Origin: Lepas anatifera | Lineage: Eukaryota; Arthropoda; Thecostraca; Lepadidae | NCBI GenBank assembly: GCA_034440635.1 | Contig: JAOTON010002216.1 | Span: 186,001 to 250,000 of the forward strand | DNA length: 64,000 bases | Direction of reading: 5' to 3' | In this document: positions 33,678 to 45,529 of the stretch, in pieces | Numbering within the stretch: position 1 is the stretch's first letter | Layout of the letters: every line of letters begins with the position of its first letter | The notes under the pieces: generated by a model | The model's input: only the letters and a program-made list of their open reading frames with translations | Told to the model about the DNA's origin: nothing | The model's database searches: none | Made by a program: the position numbers and the translations under genes

Positions 33678-34059
33678 AAATGCATTCTAGGTTCGCTTGG
33701 ATTATATTCGCATTTTTCCATTCTCGTGGAGGATAACACAGCCTGAAGATTAGTATGGCTTAGTTTGACGGACATAATCAGGATTTTCGCGTTTGCATTG
33801 AAATGGCCTCTGATCGTTATAATCGTTGAGTGGAGAGTGTGATAGGACAGTGGAATAGCAGTGAAGTGCATCAATCTTGATCACGTGTGAATAGGGGTCA
33901 AGTAAAAATAGCAGTGACTGGGGCTTAAATGAACAGGTTGTTACCTTATTCTACGGAGTTTTCAACCATTCAACTTTACCACACCAACGTCCACGTGTCT
34001 TATTACAGAATCATGCCAGTCCGTTTCAGGCCTTCTGAAGTTATCGATTATGGACTCTG
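33678..34059. other. Unassigned DNA
   Basis: Nothing recognised. Confidence 0.4.
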
Positions 34060-34400
34060 AGCGTGTCATATAACCCGCCGAGGAGCGGTCGAGTGGCGTC
34101 GCCACCACGTGACCCCTCCCTCGCCACCCCGCCCGCCGAACGGCCGGCGCCATCGGCGACAAATGATCTGGTGCTCAGAAAACTGGCCCACATGACTGGG
34201 CCGCCGACACGGCCACAATGTCGCCGCGCGGGCCGAGCCGCGCTGCGCCGGCTGCTGCTCTGGGGTCGAATGTCGCCCGGCGCAGTTAGGGGCCGGACGT
34301 GAACCATTGCTGGACGGGTCCCACTCGCGAATGGGCCGGCCACCGTGACACATTTCGAAGAATGGGAGGAGCTCGGACCAGCGACGCAGGTGTTTTGCAC
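34060..34400. other. CpG-rich, GC-rich island
   Basis: About 340 bases dense in CG dinucleotides (CCGCCCGCCGAACGGCCGG, GCGCGGGCCGAGCCGCG). Frames of 79, 124 and 137 codons are open together on both strands, which argues for composition rather than coding. It could be a promoter-associated island, an unmethylated patch or a decayed GC-rich repeat. No TSS evidence. Confidence 0.4.
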
Positions 34401-34792
34401 GGGACATCGACTCAAGGCGCGAGTTCACGTAAGGGGACCATAAACCATGTGGGTCACAAGCGTTTGGCCTCGGTGACATTTATGTTTCAATGAAATGCTA
34501 CCGGGAGAGTTCCCCGAAGTGGAGTGTGTCTCAAGCAAAAGACAAGCTGGTAAATGCAATGCTTATTGCCCGGCTTCAAATCGGTTCTTTGAATACCTGC
34601 TTGCATTCAGAATTGCTGTGCCCTGCGTCAAAATAAACTTTGCAGAGCGCGCAGTCTTTTTTATCCTTTTGTTCTAGCCTTACTTAGTTCTTGCCTACTA
34701 GGATATCCCATGCTATCTCTACAACTCCGTCCAATATATGTTTTCAAGGATATTGGCATTCCTGAAAACACCTGTGATATTTCCAGTCCTCT
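34401..34792. other. Unassigned DNA
   Basis: Nothing recognised between the CpG-rich patch and the next type C element. Confidence 0.4.
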
Positions 34793-35827
34793 TTAACCCG
34801 CGCCCCACCGGGGGTCCAGCGCCACCTTCGCTCCACCGGGGGCCATCGATGGCCCCCTCTAACTCCGAAAATATGGGCGTTAGCGCAAATCTGCAAAGTG
34901 CAATAGAAAGCTCGCGTGAATTCAGTAAGAAATTACTTCGTATGTTTTAGTGCTCAGGTCAACGGTTTGACCTCCAGAGGTCAAATTAGGTTGAGATCGA
35001 TTTTTTCACTCAAATATGCAATGCTTAAGCAACCTGGGCATAACTCTCATGCCATTAGAGCTATTGAAGTCTGGTAAAGTACATTTGATAGGAAATTGTC
35101 AGTCCTTTTTCCGCTATGCGAAACGTAAAGACCTCCCGCCAGTGGTTTGACCTCCAGAGGTCACCTCGTGATCTAGGATGACCTGAGGTCACAAAAGGTC
35201 AGAAAGTGACATTGCCGTATATCAAATGGAAGTCAGTGACAAGACAAACACGATGGTGTTTGTTTCAGCGCTCTAGCTTAATTGGGTCAAAAGTTATTGC
35301 CAAAATACTGTTTTTGACCCCTGGTGACCTTGGATGACCTTGGAGAGGTCAAAGGGCAAATATGGCCCATGAAATCCGTGAAAGTGTGTCCCAGAACGCT
35401 TTTCTGATCAAGCTGAGCATTTTTAATCGCTTTTGTGACTTTTAGATCATATGACAGTTTTTCCCCATGCTTTTTCAATGGGAGAGGCCACCTCGTGACC
35501 TGACCTCAGGGCACAAAATCGAAAAATCCCGGATATACATCTTGTAGACCCTGGAGGGGCCATAAAGTTTAGGAAGTTTCAAATTGATTGAATTCGAAAT
35601 GTAGCTCTTACAGAGCTCTAAAGTTGAAGTGAGGTGACCTTGGTTGACCTCGTCTGGTGACCTGACCTTGGGTGACCCAGGGTAAAAAAAATTTCAGGGA
35701 TGGTGGGAAAATGATGCAGTGAGAGGTAGAGCCCTCAACCGCGGTGCTCCTCCGCCTCTTCTTTTTTCTGCTATCCCGGAAAAACCTTAGGAGGGGCATC
35801 GATGGCCCCCGGTGGGGCGAGGGTTAA
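34793..35827 (+). mobile_element. TTAA element, type C, copy C
   Basis: TTAA at 34793-34796 and 35824-35827. Left end CCCGCGCCCCACCGGGGGTCC, right end CCCCGGTGGGGCGAGGG. Co-linear with the other type C copies. No ORF. Confidence 0.88.
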
Positions 35828-36477
35828 GGCAGTTTGCAAATTACAGTCCAGTGAATCCTGCAAATTACGTAAAAAGTTATTATTATTGCAGCTTTTGTTA
35901 TGACGATAGGTTTATGCCAACCATAATACAGCATTTCACTTGAGGAATCACATAAAAAGGCTAGACGGATAATGAAGGAAGGGGATGCTAGGGCATTTCA
36001 ATATTCAGCGAAAAGACCGAGAGGGCCGCGAGTATCGCTGCCGAAACCATTCCAGAATCCAAGATGACCCTAGGCTGCTTAAAAATCTAACTCAAAATAG
36101 ACTTGATTTATGCTGACATGCTTAAACTCGGACGTAGGCGTTTCCCATTCATTTGTACTATGTCTACTTTAGGCTGACACAAATGTAAGCTTAAATTTAA
36201 AATCATCGAAAACCGAGTTCAGCCTTACAAAATCTTAGGCTAAATTGGGTTAGCGAATACGTACAAGGATGGAAAAAGAAAAGCTTTAAATACATTATTA
36301 CAGTAAAATAGTTTGACAGAACCCTGTTTTGTTTAATCACTTCCTCCATTGACTCTTAAAACATTTCAAATAAAAAATAAACTTATTCCAGCTTATGAGA
36401 TCATCCATAAAACCATGGTAATTCGGTACTAAATCTTTGTAAACACGATTTCAGAGGTTAATTTCACCGTCCGAGCC
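35828..36477. other. Unassigned DNA
   Basis: AT-rich; nothing recognised. Confidence 0.4.
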
Positions 36478-36615
36478 GTTATGCAGTGCCCTTCGCTGCC
36501 CCACTGCACCGTCCGATCCACCAGCAGTTAGGCAGTGTTCTTCATTGTGCCCTACTGCACCATCCGGGCAGTTAGGCAGTGCTCTTCTTTGTGCCCCACT
36601 GCACCGTCGATACGC
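36478..36615 (+). repeat. Three-copy tandem repeat, 44-49 bp unit
   Basis: Units start at about 36478, 36527 and 36571, each reading GTTAGGCAGTGYTCTTC then TTGTGCCCCACTGCACCGTC. The first is the most diverged and slightly longer. No coding frame runs through all three. Confidence 0.75.
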
Positions 36616-36639
36616 GCGATCTGGCGCTCAGCCAACGGG

Positions 36640-37340
36640 CCGATGATCTATTAAGGTCAACTCACATAAAAGGGGTCAAAGTCAAGGTCAAATGTTACAG
36701 ATCAAGGTCACACCATTATTTTCAAGATCATTGGCAGAAGTGCTTCCGGTGTGATTATTTCACGCAGTAAGAAGTATGTTATGATGTGACGTTATGATGA
36801 AAGTTACTCCTGTTCAGGCGATTTTCATAGGTCACGGCTAAAGATCATGCGCTAAGGTCAGGCATTTATTTCCAGCTCAACGGCTGCTCAGTTACGATGT
36901 AACGTTCGAATTTAAGGGGGGCGGGCTTTTCAACCCATATCTTTCCAGTCGACGTCTTTAGGTAGTGCTAGAATGTATGACTGTAAAATGTACCGTGCCC
37001 CACTGACCCTCGCCCCCCCAATTCCGCCGCCAGCGCGGCTGCTGATATAGGGTTAGGTATAGCTCTACTATGAGAGATATATTACATATTGTGACTCATT
37101 GCCTTAGTCCGTTTGGAGCGTATTCTTGACTTATCTCTGCCTAATCACGGTATTTCCAAAATATCCCATCGAGGCTCATATTTTACTTGTATGGCCACAT
37201 TTCAATCTGAAGATATATAACTTGGTCAATATAAAGTGGCCGTAATGTAGACCAATAGAGCCTCCATTAAATACCAAGCGCATGTTTTCCTAACATTCTT
37301 GGTTATTTAGATCCTAGGAAGAGGGGATGGGGGCGGCGCT
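36640..37340 (+). mobile_element. Degraded TTAA element, type D relic
   Basis: The left half follows the complete type D element: clustered AAGGTCA, TGCTTCCGGTGTGA and TATGATGTGACG blocks. The right half keeps CACGGTATTTCC and GATCCTAGG-like blocks. A segment at 36915-37045, also present at 52344, interrupts it. Ends are eroded. Confidence 0.45.
36915..37045 (+). repeat. Dispersed repeat, copy 1 (partner at 52344)
   Basis: GGGCTTTTCAACCCAT, TTTCCAGTCGACG and TAGTGCTA blocks, then TTCCGCCGCCAGCGC, recur in order at 52344-52490. Nature unknown. Confidence 0.6.
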
Positions 37341-37598
37341 CAAGCTGAGCAATCAATGTAATACGCTAGTTTCAGTGCAAGGCCGGGGACGTGCAACCCG
37401 TAAGGTAGATTACATCGGTCTAACCACGCCCTACGTCAGCAGACAACTCAGCATGCATGCACGGGACGGATAACCCAAACGAGACATGCAGAAGCACCAT
37501 AGTACAGACATCATGCGACACGTGCTGACACTAGCACCACAGTCCTATCACAGTGCACTGATCACAACCGTTTTGCAACACTATAGAAAAGTTGCACA
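37341..37598. other. Unassigned DNA
   Basis: Nothing recognised. Confidence 0.4.
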
Positions 37599-39524
37599 TT
37601 AACAACCGCCCAGGTGGGCCTTCGAGCCACTCTCGCCCTGGTGGCGAGGGGGGGTTCCTACATGGGATTGCGAAAAAACACAAAGGCTATTGGATAGCTC
37701 ATACAAATTCATGAAAAAACTACATTGGGCACACTTTTTGGCTCAGGTCAATATTGAGGTCATAACAGGTCAAAGAAGCTGGCATGTTAGAGAAGAGTGT
37801 CCAGGTTCTAGAGTCTAACAGAGTGGAGTTAGAATAATTTTAGGCACTATTCACTTCCACTCCTTACGGCGAATCGAATGCTGTATAATATGACTATACT
37901 AGGTCAAAACATAAAATGGCCTGAACTAAGGTCAGGTCAGTGTCACTATCCAACCTAGTATAATCAATATGCATATCAATAGACTTGCAATAGCAATCCA
38001 AACGTAATGGCATCAAAATAAAAACTTTATCATCATTTCCTGCAACGTTATTGACCCACGTCTGAAACCTGCATCAATAACCTTAGATGACCTCTCAAAG
38101 ATCACATGTCAAAAATTCCAGCATGAATCTTGAATGGGACCCAGAATACTACGATTTTGAAAATATGAAGGTATTTTCAGATGCATCTACACAAATTTAG
38201 CCCAATTCCTGATTTCCCATGCATTTGCAATGGAGAAGTCATGATCCGTGCCTGAGCCTAGGTCGTTGATATGGAAAATCCCGGGATGTATTTTTAGTAC
38301 TCGGTACGCCCATTATGTGGTATAAGTTTAATCCGATAGATTCACGCATTTCTAACTTATGCCACCTTAACCCTGCCCCACCGGGGGGCCATCGATGCCC
38401 CTAAGGTTTTTTCCGGGATAGCAGAAAACGACGAGGCGCAGCACCGCGGTTGAAGGCTCTACCTCTCAGGCATTATTTTGCCATCATCCCTGAAATTTTT
38501 CCCCGGGTCACCCAAGGTCACGTCACCAGACGAGGTCAGCCAAGGTCACCTACTTCACCTTTAGGCTCTGTAAGAGCTACATTTCAAAGTCGATCAATTT
38601 GAAACTTCCTACACTTTATAACCCCTCCAGGGTCTACAAGGTGTATATCCGGGATTTTCGATTTCGTGCCTTGAGGTCAGGTCACGAGGCGACCTCTCCC
38701 ATTGGAAAAGCATAGGGAAAAGTTGTTTCATGATATAAAAGCCACAAAAATGATTGCAAATACTCAGACTGCTCAGAACAAGTTTTTGGACTCCTTTCAC
38801 GGATCCCAGGGGTCATATTTGCCTTTGACTTTTCCAAGGTCATCCAAGGTCACCAGAGGTCAAAACAGTATTTTGGCAATAACTTTTGACCTAATTAGCT
38901 AGAGCGGTGAAACAAACACCATCGTGTTTGTCGTGTCACTGGCTTTCATTTGATATACGGCAAGGTCACTTTTTGACCTTTCATGACCTCAGGTCTATTA
39001 GGTCACAAGGTGACCTCTGGAGGTCAAACCACTGGCGGGAGGTCTTTACGTTCCACATAGCGGAAAAATTACTGGCAATTTGCTATCAAATGTACTTAAC
39101 AGGCCTCAATAGCTCCAATGACATAAGAGTTATGCCCAGTTTGTTAATCATTGCATATTTGAGTGAAAATAGCCGATCTTGACCTAATTTGACCTCTGGA
39201 GGTCAAACCATTGACCTGAGCACTAAAACATGCAAGTAATTTCTTACTGAATTCACGCGAGCTTTCTTTGCACTTTGCAGATTTGCGCTAACGCCCATAT
39301 TTTCGGAGTTAGAGGGGGGCCATCGATGGCCCCCGGTGGGGCGAAGGTGGGCCGGACCCCGGTGGGGGGGGTTAAAAAATTGGAGGTGAGGCCACTTGGC
39401 CTGCACTGGTGACCAAACTGGCGCTTGGCACCGCCGCTTTTTTTCGTGCCGCCGCAAAAAGCCGAGGGGTTTCAAGCTACTCCTTTCCCGGGGCTAGGGC
39501 TAAATGCACGTCAACCATCGTTAA
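37599..39524 (-). mobile_element. Type E TTAA element split by a type C insertion
   Basis: The left TTAACAACCGCCCAGGTGGGCC begins at 37599. The interior parallels the right palindrome arm (about 19780-20400): AGGTCA words, ATATGCATATCAATAGACTT, then TGACCTCTCAAAG. At 38367 a type C element interrupts it, after which the host resumes with GGCGCTTGGCACCGCCG and TTTTTTTCGTG, as near 20570 in the palindrome. The right limit (TTAA 39521-39524) is uncertain because its end is not a clean TIR. Confidence 0.55.
38367..39375 (-). mobile_element. TTAA element, type C, nested reverse copy
   Basis: TTAA at 38367-38370 and 39372-39375. Left end CCCTGCCCCACCGGGGGGCC, right end GGACCCCGGTGGGGGGGG. It reads as the reverse complement of the copies at 31697 and 34793. 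It sits at a TTAA inside the type E host. No ORF. Confidence 0.85.
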
Positions 39525-39647
39525 CATGCGCATTGGCAGAGGCCTAAGCAGCATTTTCCCTGAAGAAAGGGGGCGGGTACCCCTCCCATAGATCTCGAGA
39601 ATCACACTAGTTAGCGAAAAACGGTAAACGGCGTTGGGTAGCGTGAC
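39521..39647 (-). mobile_element. Type A end fragment
   Basis: TTAACATGCGCATTGGCAG is a type A terminus. Then GGGGGCGGGTACCCCTCCC and the AAACGGCGTTGGGTAGC block follow, the reverse complement of the type A right end. The rest of the element is missing, replaced by a type D end at 39648. Confidence 0.7.
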
Positions 39648-40010
39648 TTAACACGCGCGGTGGAGAGAGGTCTGGCGTCAACGCGCAGTGGAGGGGTCCT
39701 AAAGTCCCCCCTAAGATCTTGGAAACCAAGAGGGTTAGAAAAACGCCCGTTGGTGGCTATGGGGGTGAGGTGATCTACATGATGATACTTTTTATTTACC
39801 TAGTTCAACATCTTCCTGGTCAAACGAAGTCGTAAAGGTCAAGTCTGGACCGTGCTGGAGACCTATCCGAAAATGCCGTGATTATGCGGAAATAAGCTGG
39901 GAATACACCAAAACCGGAATAAGGTCATGGGGGAAGGTTCCACACAGTTATCGAAAATTTTGAGGTCAAGGCCATTCAAGGTAAATGACCTATGACATAA
40001 AAATACGATT
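39648..40010 (-). mobile_element. Type D fragment
   Basis: TTAACACGCGCGGTGGAGAG, then a second CAACGCGCAGTGGAGGGGTC, match the right end of type D in reverse, as do TAAGATCTTGG and AAATGCCGTGATTATGCGG. It breaks off after the TGACCTATGAC words near 40000. Truncated. Confidence 0.65.
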
Positions 40011-40645
40011 AATCTTATTTTATTTTATTCATTTTTATGACCTTTTGATACATTTAAAAAAACTATACTGTTTTCCACCTGCATTGTTGAAACTCGTGCG
40101 CAGATGTCACATTTATTATTGTTTTGTGATATGGGCGACATATGGCCCTACATGTCGGTGCACCCTAAAACGCCAAATATGATGATGAGAGGTTATCTCC
40201 GATCATCTCCGATCTCCGTTCAGAGATTACAGAGATAATTTCCAGTACGTCGAAATCACCAATGGATACAGCGGAAGCACAACAACTCGGAGGACTGGAG
40301 GTACTGAACCCTACAATGTACACCTAAATCCGGTGAGCTTCAAACAGGAAATGTATCCTGCCTCATGTTCTCGGTCTTCGAGAACGACATGAACCTTTAT
40401 ATCGAGAATTCCACCGCGGTTCAATTCAGTGACAACACCCAACCGATCATATCTGGCCCAAAACAGAACCATGATACTAGGTTATCATCGCCCGCCCGAG
40501 CGCGGCATGGCTGTTCTTTTAGATTGGTTTTCCATACTGATACTGCCGGATCACGCGAGTCTCTGTAGTTTCAAAACGGCCTCCAGAGAGGACTGAAATT
40601 GCTGCTGAACGAAATTGTTGCTGAGAGAGAAATGAAAAATATGTT
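40011..40645. other. Unassigned DNA
   Basis: A short duplication GATCATCTCCGATCTCCG lies near 40200. No gene recognised. Confidence 0.4.
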
Positions 40646-40785
40646 ATGAAATCAAAGGAGGAATCAAAGGAGAATCAAAGGAATGGAATCAATTATTTAT
40701 TCAATCAAAGGAGAACCCTTATTGAGTTCCACTTATTGAGCTCCACCCTTATTGAGCTCCACTTTTATGAAATCAAAGGAGAATA
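40646..40785 (+). repeat. Interleaved short repeats
   Basis: AATCAAAGGAG-type words occur five times and TTATTGAGYTCCAC three times within 140 bases, in alternating blocks. This is a local low-complexity duplication. Confidence 0.65.
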
Positions 40786-40842
40786 ACAGGAAGCCGCAGC
40801 ATCAATCATTTTCATTTTCATATTATTTCAGTTAAGATGACC

Positions 40843-41029
40843 GGGGATGAGGTGGCTTAGTGGATAGCACCCTTGTCTTCTAAGCCACTGGTCCCGGGTT
40901 CAAGTCCCGGCGGAGCCTCTGAATAAGTCAATCTGATCCCCCAAATCCCTTCCAACAGGGTGAGAGTTGGCGACGCCGTATGACCCTGGCAGTTGGTGCG
41001 TCGTTAAACCCCAACAATTATTATTATTG
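40843..41029 (+). mobile_element. tRNA-headed SINE with 13-base TSD
   Basis: AGTTAAGATGACC flanks it exactly (40830-40842, 41030-41042). A box TGGCTTAGTGG at 40853-40863 and B box GGTTCAAGTCC at 40897-40907 give an internal RNA polymerase III promoter. The head has tRNA-Arg-like features but a poorly paired anticodon stem. Body CTGATCCCCCAAATCCCTTCC; tail CCCCAACAATTATTATTATT. Mobilised by an unidentified LINE, inferred from tail type and TSD. Confidence 0.9.
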
Positions 41030-41096
41030 AGTTAAGATGACCAAAGTAACACTTGGTAAGTTTATTGGCAATCGTGGTTGTATGTTTTATTGTAAA

Positions 41097-41310
41097 CCGG
41101 CAATCCTTGTCCTTATCCTTACTCTAGCCGGAGGATGTGAGCGCATGCGCCTGTGGCAGCATCGACTTATTCTGGTAGACACCTGCTTTAGCCTTACCTT
41201 TCCTCACTCTTACCATCTACTTCCATAGTTTTCCAATCACCTCATCCTCACCACACAACTTTAAAAACCGTCTCAATTCATAGAACTATTTGTAATACAT
41301 GAATAAACGA
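41097..41310 (+). repeat. Dispersed repeat, uninterrupted copy
   Basis: CAATCCTTGTCCTTATCCT, then a GGAGGATGTGAGCGCATGCG block and CTTACCATCTACTTCCATAG, match 49525-50030. This copy lacks the 266-bp MITE found there and so shows the empty site. Ends near an AATACATG segment. Possibly a SINE or LINE 3' end. Confidence 0.6.
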
Positions 41311-42079
41311 ACACATACGTGTAGGCGTCTGCAAGGGTGCCGATAAATCAGGACATGGTTTTGTCAACCATCTTTGAGACGAGTATGGTTCATTTTACCA
41401 CTTAGCTTGTCGATTTCCCGTGCAGTGTCCCTGTTATAACCTGAACTCAATGCCAAATTGAATGCCAGAGTTAGAGGTCGGAAAACATGTCAGGTGTCAC
41501 CAACGGAATTAACTTGTGTAGCCCCAAGAATATTGCCTTTGGCACCAAATGGGGATTTTTGCCAGACCAGCTGAGTCTTTTTAAATCTCAAATAGTGTAG
41601 TGGCAGCCTGAGCGTCAACTTTTACGCCTGGTGCAAATCCTGCCTATTCTGTCACCCACTCGATCTCTTGTCACCAGCATTGTTGGCGAGTTGTCAGATT
41701 GTTTTACCTCCACCCAGAGTTCCGCAGCAGTGCATCTGCCTCGTGTGCTGAGACTCAGCAAGTAACGCCCTCCGTGCTGAGTCCCGCTGAACTCAGCTAA
41801 ACCGTTCAGCGACTCTGCAGGACTGGTGCTCCGGGGGTTTTCCGGTTCCAGCGGAGCATCAGCGATGGCTTCTGGGTGATTTACTTCCTGAGACCCGCTG
41901 GGTGTCTGGGGAACCATGCCGGAGGCGCCAATTACTCTCTTGTCGGAGATGCAAAGTGGTGATATTTGATCCATGCTGATGAGTTTCATGTCTAGGACAT
42001 GAAACTCACTGTCACATTTGGTCCATTACTTTTCAATATAGGCTAGCTCTACTGATCGCTCGTGAATCAAACGATCTGC
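41311..42079. other. Unassigned DNA with a 124-codon minus-strand frame
   Basis: A minus-strand frame (41615-41989) starts at an ATG and has ordinary amino-acid composition, but no domain, signal peptide or family resemblance. It could be an unrecognised exon; chance is more likely in this context. Confidence 0.25.
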
Positions 42080-42310
42080 TTCAACACGCACCCTACCAGC
42101 AGGAGCAAGGAGTAAGCTCGGGCCCCTGTGTTTTTTTCCCGAATGACGCAAAAAGTACACAGATACACATTGCAGTGCTTTTTCCCTTATGAATTCACGT
42201 TCATCACCAATTTTGTTAAGCCATGTCAGGTTCAGACGCTATTGAAGGCCACGTGACCCGACGTCAAAACTCAAAACTACCCTAATTTAAAGTGGAACCG
42301 AAGGGGCAGC
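42080..42310 (-). mobile_element. Type B end fragment
   Basis: CAACACGCACCCTACCAGC and a CCCGAATGACGCAAAAA block, then CAGGTTCAGACGCTATT and GTGACCCGACGTCAAAAC, correspond to the first 230 bases of the reverse type B copies (8307, 29500). The rest is lost. Confidence 0.55.
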
Positions 42311-44420
42311 TACTTACAGATAATTTCCACAGGATCATTTACAAACATTTACAGCTTTGGCAAAAGTGCCTTTTGAAAGGGTCTGCATCTTACAAAATAA
42401 GCATTTGTATTCAAAAGCATTGTCTTCTTACATTTGCACAAGATGCATAAATGACACGCCTGTTGAATTTCACAACTTCCTCCTGTATTCATTCGGGATG
42501 GTACCTCGTGATCTCCATTCCGTAGGCGGAGTCAATGCGTCCAGACCACACCTCACGTGACCAGCTCATTTCCAGCTGTGCATTTCGATAAGCTAGAGAG
42601 TGCAAGCCTCTGCGGGGAACATTGATCTCGTTCGACCAGTCTTCCATCAATCATTCACCCTGCATTCCCCAGCAAAGTGAGACCTCGTTACGCATTCCCA
42701 TCGCCTCACTCCGCGGTTTCGACCGGCGGCTGAAAGTTCTAGCGCAGTACCTCCTTCCGTATGACGCTGGTGGGGTAGCCTACGTGACATCACATAAAGC
42801 AAAAGCACTCCAAGTGGACCGGTCGGTTTTCTGAGAAGAAATCGCGGTCGCTGAGCCTTTCCACGCGTAGTCGAATACCTGCCAGGATTTTTATGTAGGT
42901 ATGAGAAGGCGAGCGGCATTAGCTCCGATATACTTCCAGCGAGTCGACCACCGAGCCAGGCGGGGTGCCACCGCTTCCCGCCATTTACGTTAGTAGCAAC
43001 TACAGCCGCGTTTGATGGGCTGGGGCCGCTGACGCTGAGTGGGTCTCGGCCCATTGAGACAGTAGGTCACTAACAATCTGTAACTGGCTGAAAGGAATGC
43101 CGTAACGACAGAGGTTAATAATATTTGTGTCAATATGACATTTTTTGCTTTGTCTCGTGCCATCGGTATGTCACCGTCCCATGGTAAACAGTGTCCTTTC
43201 GAAAATGATTTGGGGGCCCGAATTTACAGCACTCTCAACTAAGGCCGTATTACGAAAATTTTGCATGATTCAGACTATTTAGCACTGCAAAATCTGGCTG
43301 GAATTAATCATACCCATGCGTACTGTAAAAAGGCGTGATTAGCGAAAATTTCGGAAAATGCATGGCACACACGTTCAACTTTGCATCCAGATCTAAAACA
43401 TCCCTATGCAAAATTATAGCGTTTTCTGGGAATGGGAACGGTGGGCGCATCGATCCTATTTGACCCCATGTCGATTTGGTTGAATTATGTGCTGCCAGAG
43501 CAGTGAACAGCCTGGTTAACACACACAGTGGAAGGGGAGTCCTAAAGGAATATGGGCATCTTTACTGCGCGTCATAATTTTGGTATATGTTTTCCAGAAT
43601 GCATCAAAAGTCACCAACATAGTCCTGATGATGCTGAATGTATCCATCCTTGCCGATCAGGGAGAGCGCTCAAATTGTGCATGAGACAATAATGGACCCA
43701 AACGCATATTTTGAGTGTCGCTCACAACAGTGCCACCTTATATCACTGTGTAGTCCCTAAGGAGCCATAACCAGCCAAGTTTATTGAAGTATTCTTCCTT
43801 TTGTACCAGGTTCCTTACTTTTCCATGCCGTTATTTAGTATGGAGTGTCTTCATTGGTTAGGAAACCTAATCAGGTAAGAATCCTTAACTTAAAACATCA
43901 TGTAAAGCATATCGTCGACCTAACAAGCAGATAAACATAAAAAGTCCACAAACTTTTACTGCTGCGAACTTTGATCCATGGGCGCCGCCATCTTAAACAG
44001 TACTGATTTTTCGATTCGGAGCGTTCCGCCCGAATTGGCGGGAATATATCACCCATATTTCCGCGGAAAGTGTCAAAGAATGGCTGTGACGTCACGTTCG
44101 CAGAATTTTTAGTCTGAATATTTCAAAGAACGCATCCTAAAAATGCGTGTAATAAACTTTGGCATCCGACAGCAGACAAATGGGGCACTGGTCCAGCGCC
44201 GCTTGCAGTGCCAATCCTGTAAACTGGCAGTGACGTGACCAGTTGCCACGCTCGGCAAAACCCGGCCAACGTGCACGTTGCTAGGACTGACCTTTCAGGG
44301 GCCGATTGGAAGATTGGGCTGCAGCACGCAATGACTGCTGTTTTCTTTTGGTTTCATCTTCCGTTTTACTTGACCAGCATATCCAATATTACCTTTAAAA
44401 TATTGCTCCAATATTGCTTT
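42311..44420. other. Unassigned DNA
   Basis: A 135-codon minus-strand frame (42647-43054) has no recognised domain. GGTTAACACACACAGTGGAA at 43512 looks like a decayed type D tip. A weak inverted pair CTGCGAAC / GTTCGCAG lies at about 43962 and 44096. No gene can be supported. Confidence 0.3.
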
Positions 44421-44626
44421 GGGCCGGGGTGGCCTAGTGGCTTCGTTGCCAGTCTACGGATTGGATAGCATGGATTAACGTGGGTTCAATCCCCACGGCG
44501 GGAAACCGCCTTCCGGGTCCGATCTGACCCGGTGGTGAGGATCCTTAAACACCCACGCCAATACTCCATGTAATTGGGCAAGTGTGCCTGTTTGGAGTGG
44601 CCCTAATAAAAATCCTACTTGTCTTC
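44421..44626 (+). mobile_element. Second tRNA-headed SINE type
   Basis: GGGTGGCCTAGTGGCTTCG is A-box-like and GGGTTCAATCCCCACGG contains a B box. The body CGGGTCCGATCTGACCC and an AATAAAAATCC tail follow. TTGCTT flanks it (44415-44420, 44627-44632), too short to be decisive. Different from the SINEs at 40843 and 26219. Confidence 0.6.
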
Positions 44627-45476
44627 TTGCTTGATGCGCGCTGGCAGACAAAGCAAATACGCTTCCAGCACCGTGATCAGAAGGGTTTAAAAACACAAAA
44701 TGTGGTGTTCTGAAAAATGGAGGTTGAGTCAAGAAGAAAACAATAGTTGTTCTTACTTTTGTCCAATATTCCAACTTGCCCCCAAAAAGTCACCCCATGC
44801 ACAAGTCAGTGGGCTGGCTATTGTGTGTCAGCAACACATCCGTTCCAAGTCTGCCGACGGTGACGGCAGGGTAGTCTGTTACCCGGGACCTCACCAATCA
44901 TTTAACAGCTGCCGCCACCTGACACTAAGAGGCGAATAAACTTAATTTGAACGACGTATGATTATGTATGACAGCCGTGAAGTGTTGCGGGACATTTCCG
45001 GCCTGCGCTAAATCACGCCCCTAGCCGCTGCGGCACCCTCGCTGGGTAGCTGGGTACGGTCGGCGTGCGACCATCAGGCAGCAACGCAGTAGTGCCTACA
45101 GTTTGTTTACATCTTACTGCTTCGTCCGGGCTTCACTGCAAGTATAATTTCAATGCAGCGTAATATTTTGTTTTTATGGTTGTATTTGCCTCTTCGTATT
45201 TGTGAACAAAGAGCAAGAAACTAAGTGCTTAAGTCAACAAGAGAAACAAGAGCACTATATTTCCACTATGCAATGCAGAACCAGGAACAGTACGTAGGTA
45301 ACAGGTCTGGTGCGCTAAATTCCAATGCTAAAAGTAAATTTGATTTATTTATTTCATTTTACTTTACCAGGGCCACTCTCTAGTTAGGGATAAGTTTATC
45401 AAAACGAAGAAAAATCACGATGAAAAAGAATAACACATGGAAAATTGTAAACACAACGGAAAAATTACTATTAAAA
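44627..45476. other. Unassigned DNA
   Basis: Nothing recognised. Confidence 0.4.
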
Positions 45477-45529
45477 TTACTATTGATTCCCAGTCCTGGG
45501 AATCCCCTCCTGAGGGGAACCAATAGTAA
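45477..45529. repeat. Perfect three-way-junction inverted repeat
   Basis: Outer stem TTACTATTG (45477-45485) pairs with CAATAGTAA (45521-45529). Inside are two hairpins: ATTCCC/GGGAAT around AGTCCT, and CCCC/GGGG around TCCTGA. All three stems are perfect. It could form a cloverleaf in DNA or RNA. No neighbouring gene explains it. Confidence 0.65.

Noticed and set aside
34041..34479. 124- and 137-codon minus-strand frames
   Set aside because: Two frames are open together in a very GC-rich patch, where stop codons are rare. No family features.
40843..40915. Functional tRNA-Arg gene
   Set aside because: The A and B boxes are good, but the anticodon stem does not pair. The unit has a SINE body, tail and TSD, so it is a SINE head.
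42647..43054. 135-codon minus-strand frame
   Set aside because: No recognisable domain and no conserved context. Kept only as a note.
43504..43560. Another TTAA element end (TTAACACACACAGTGGAA)
   Set aside because: A single decayed tip with no partner and no AGGTCA-rich interior.
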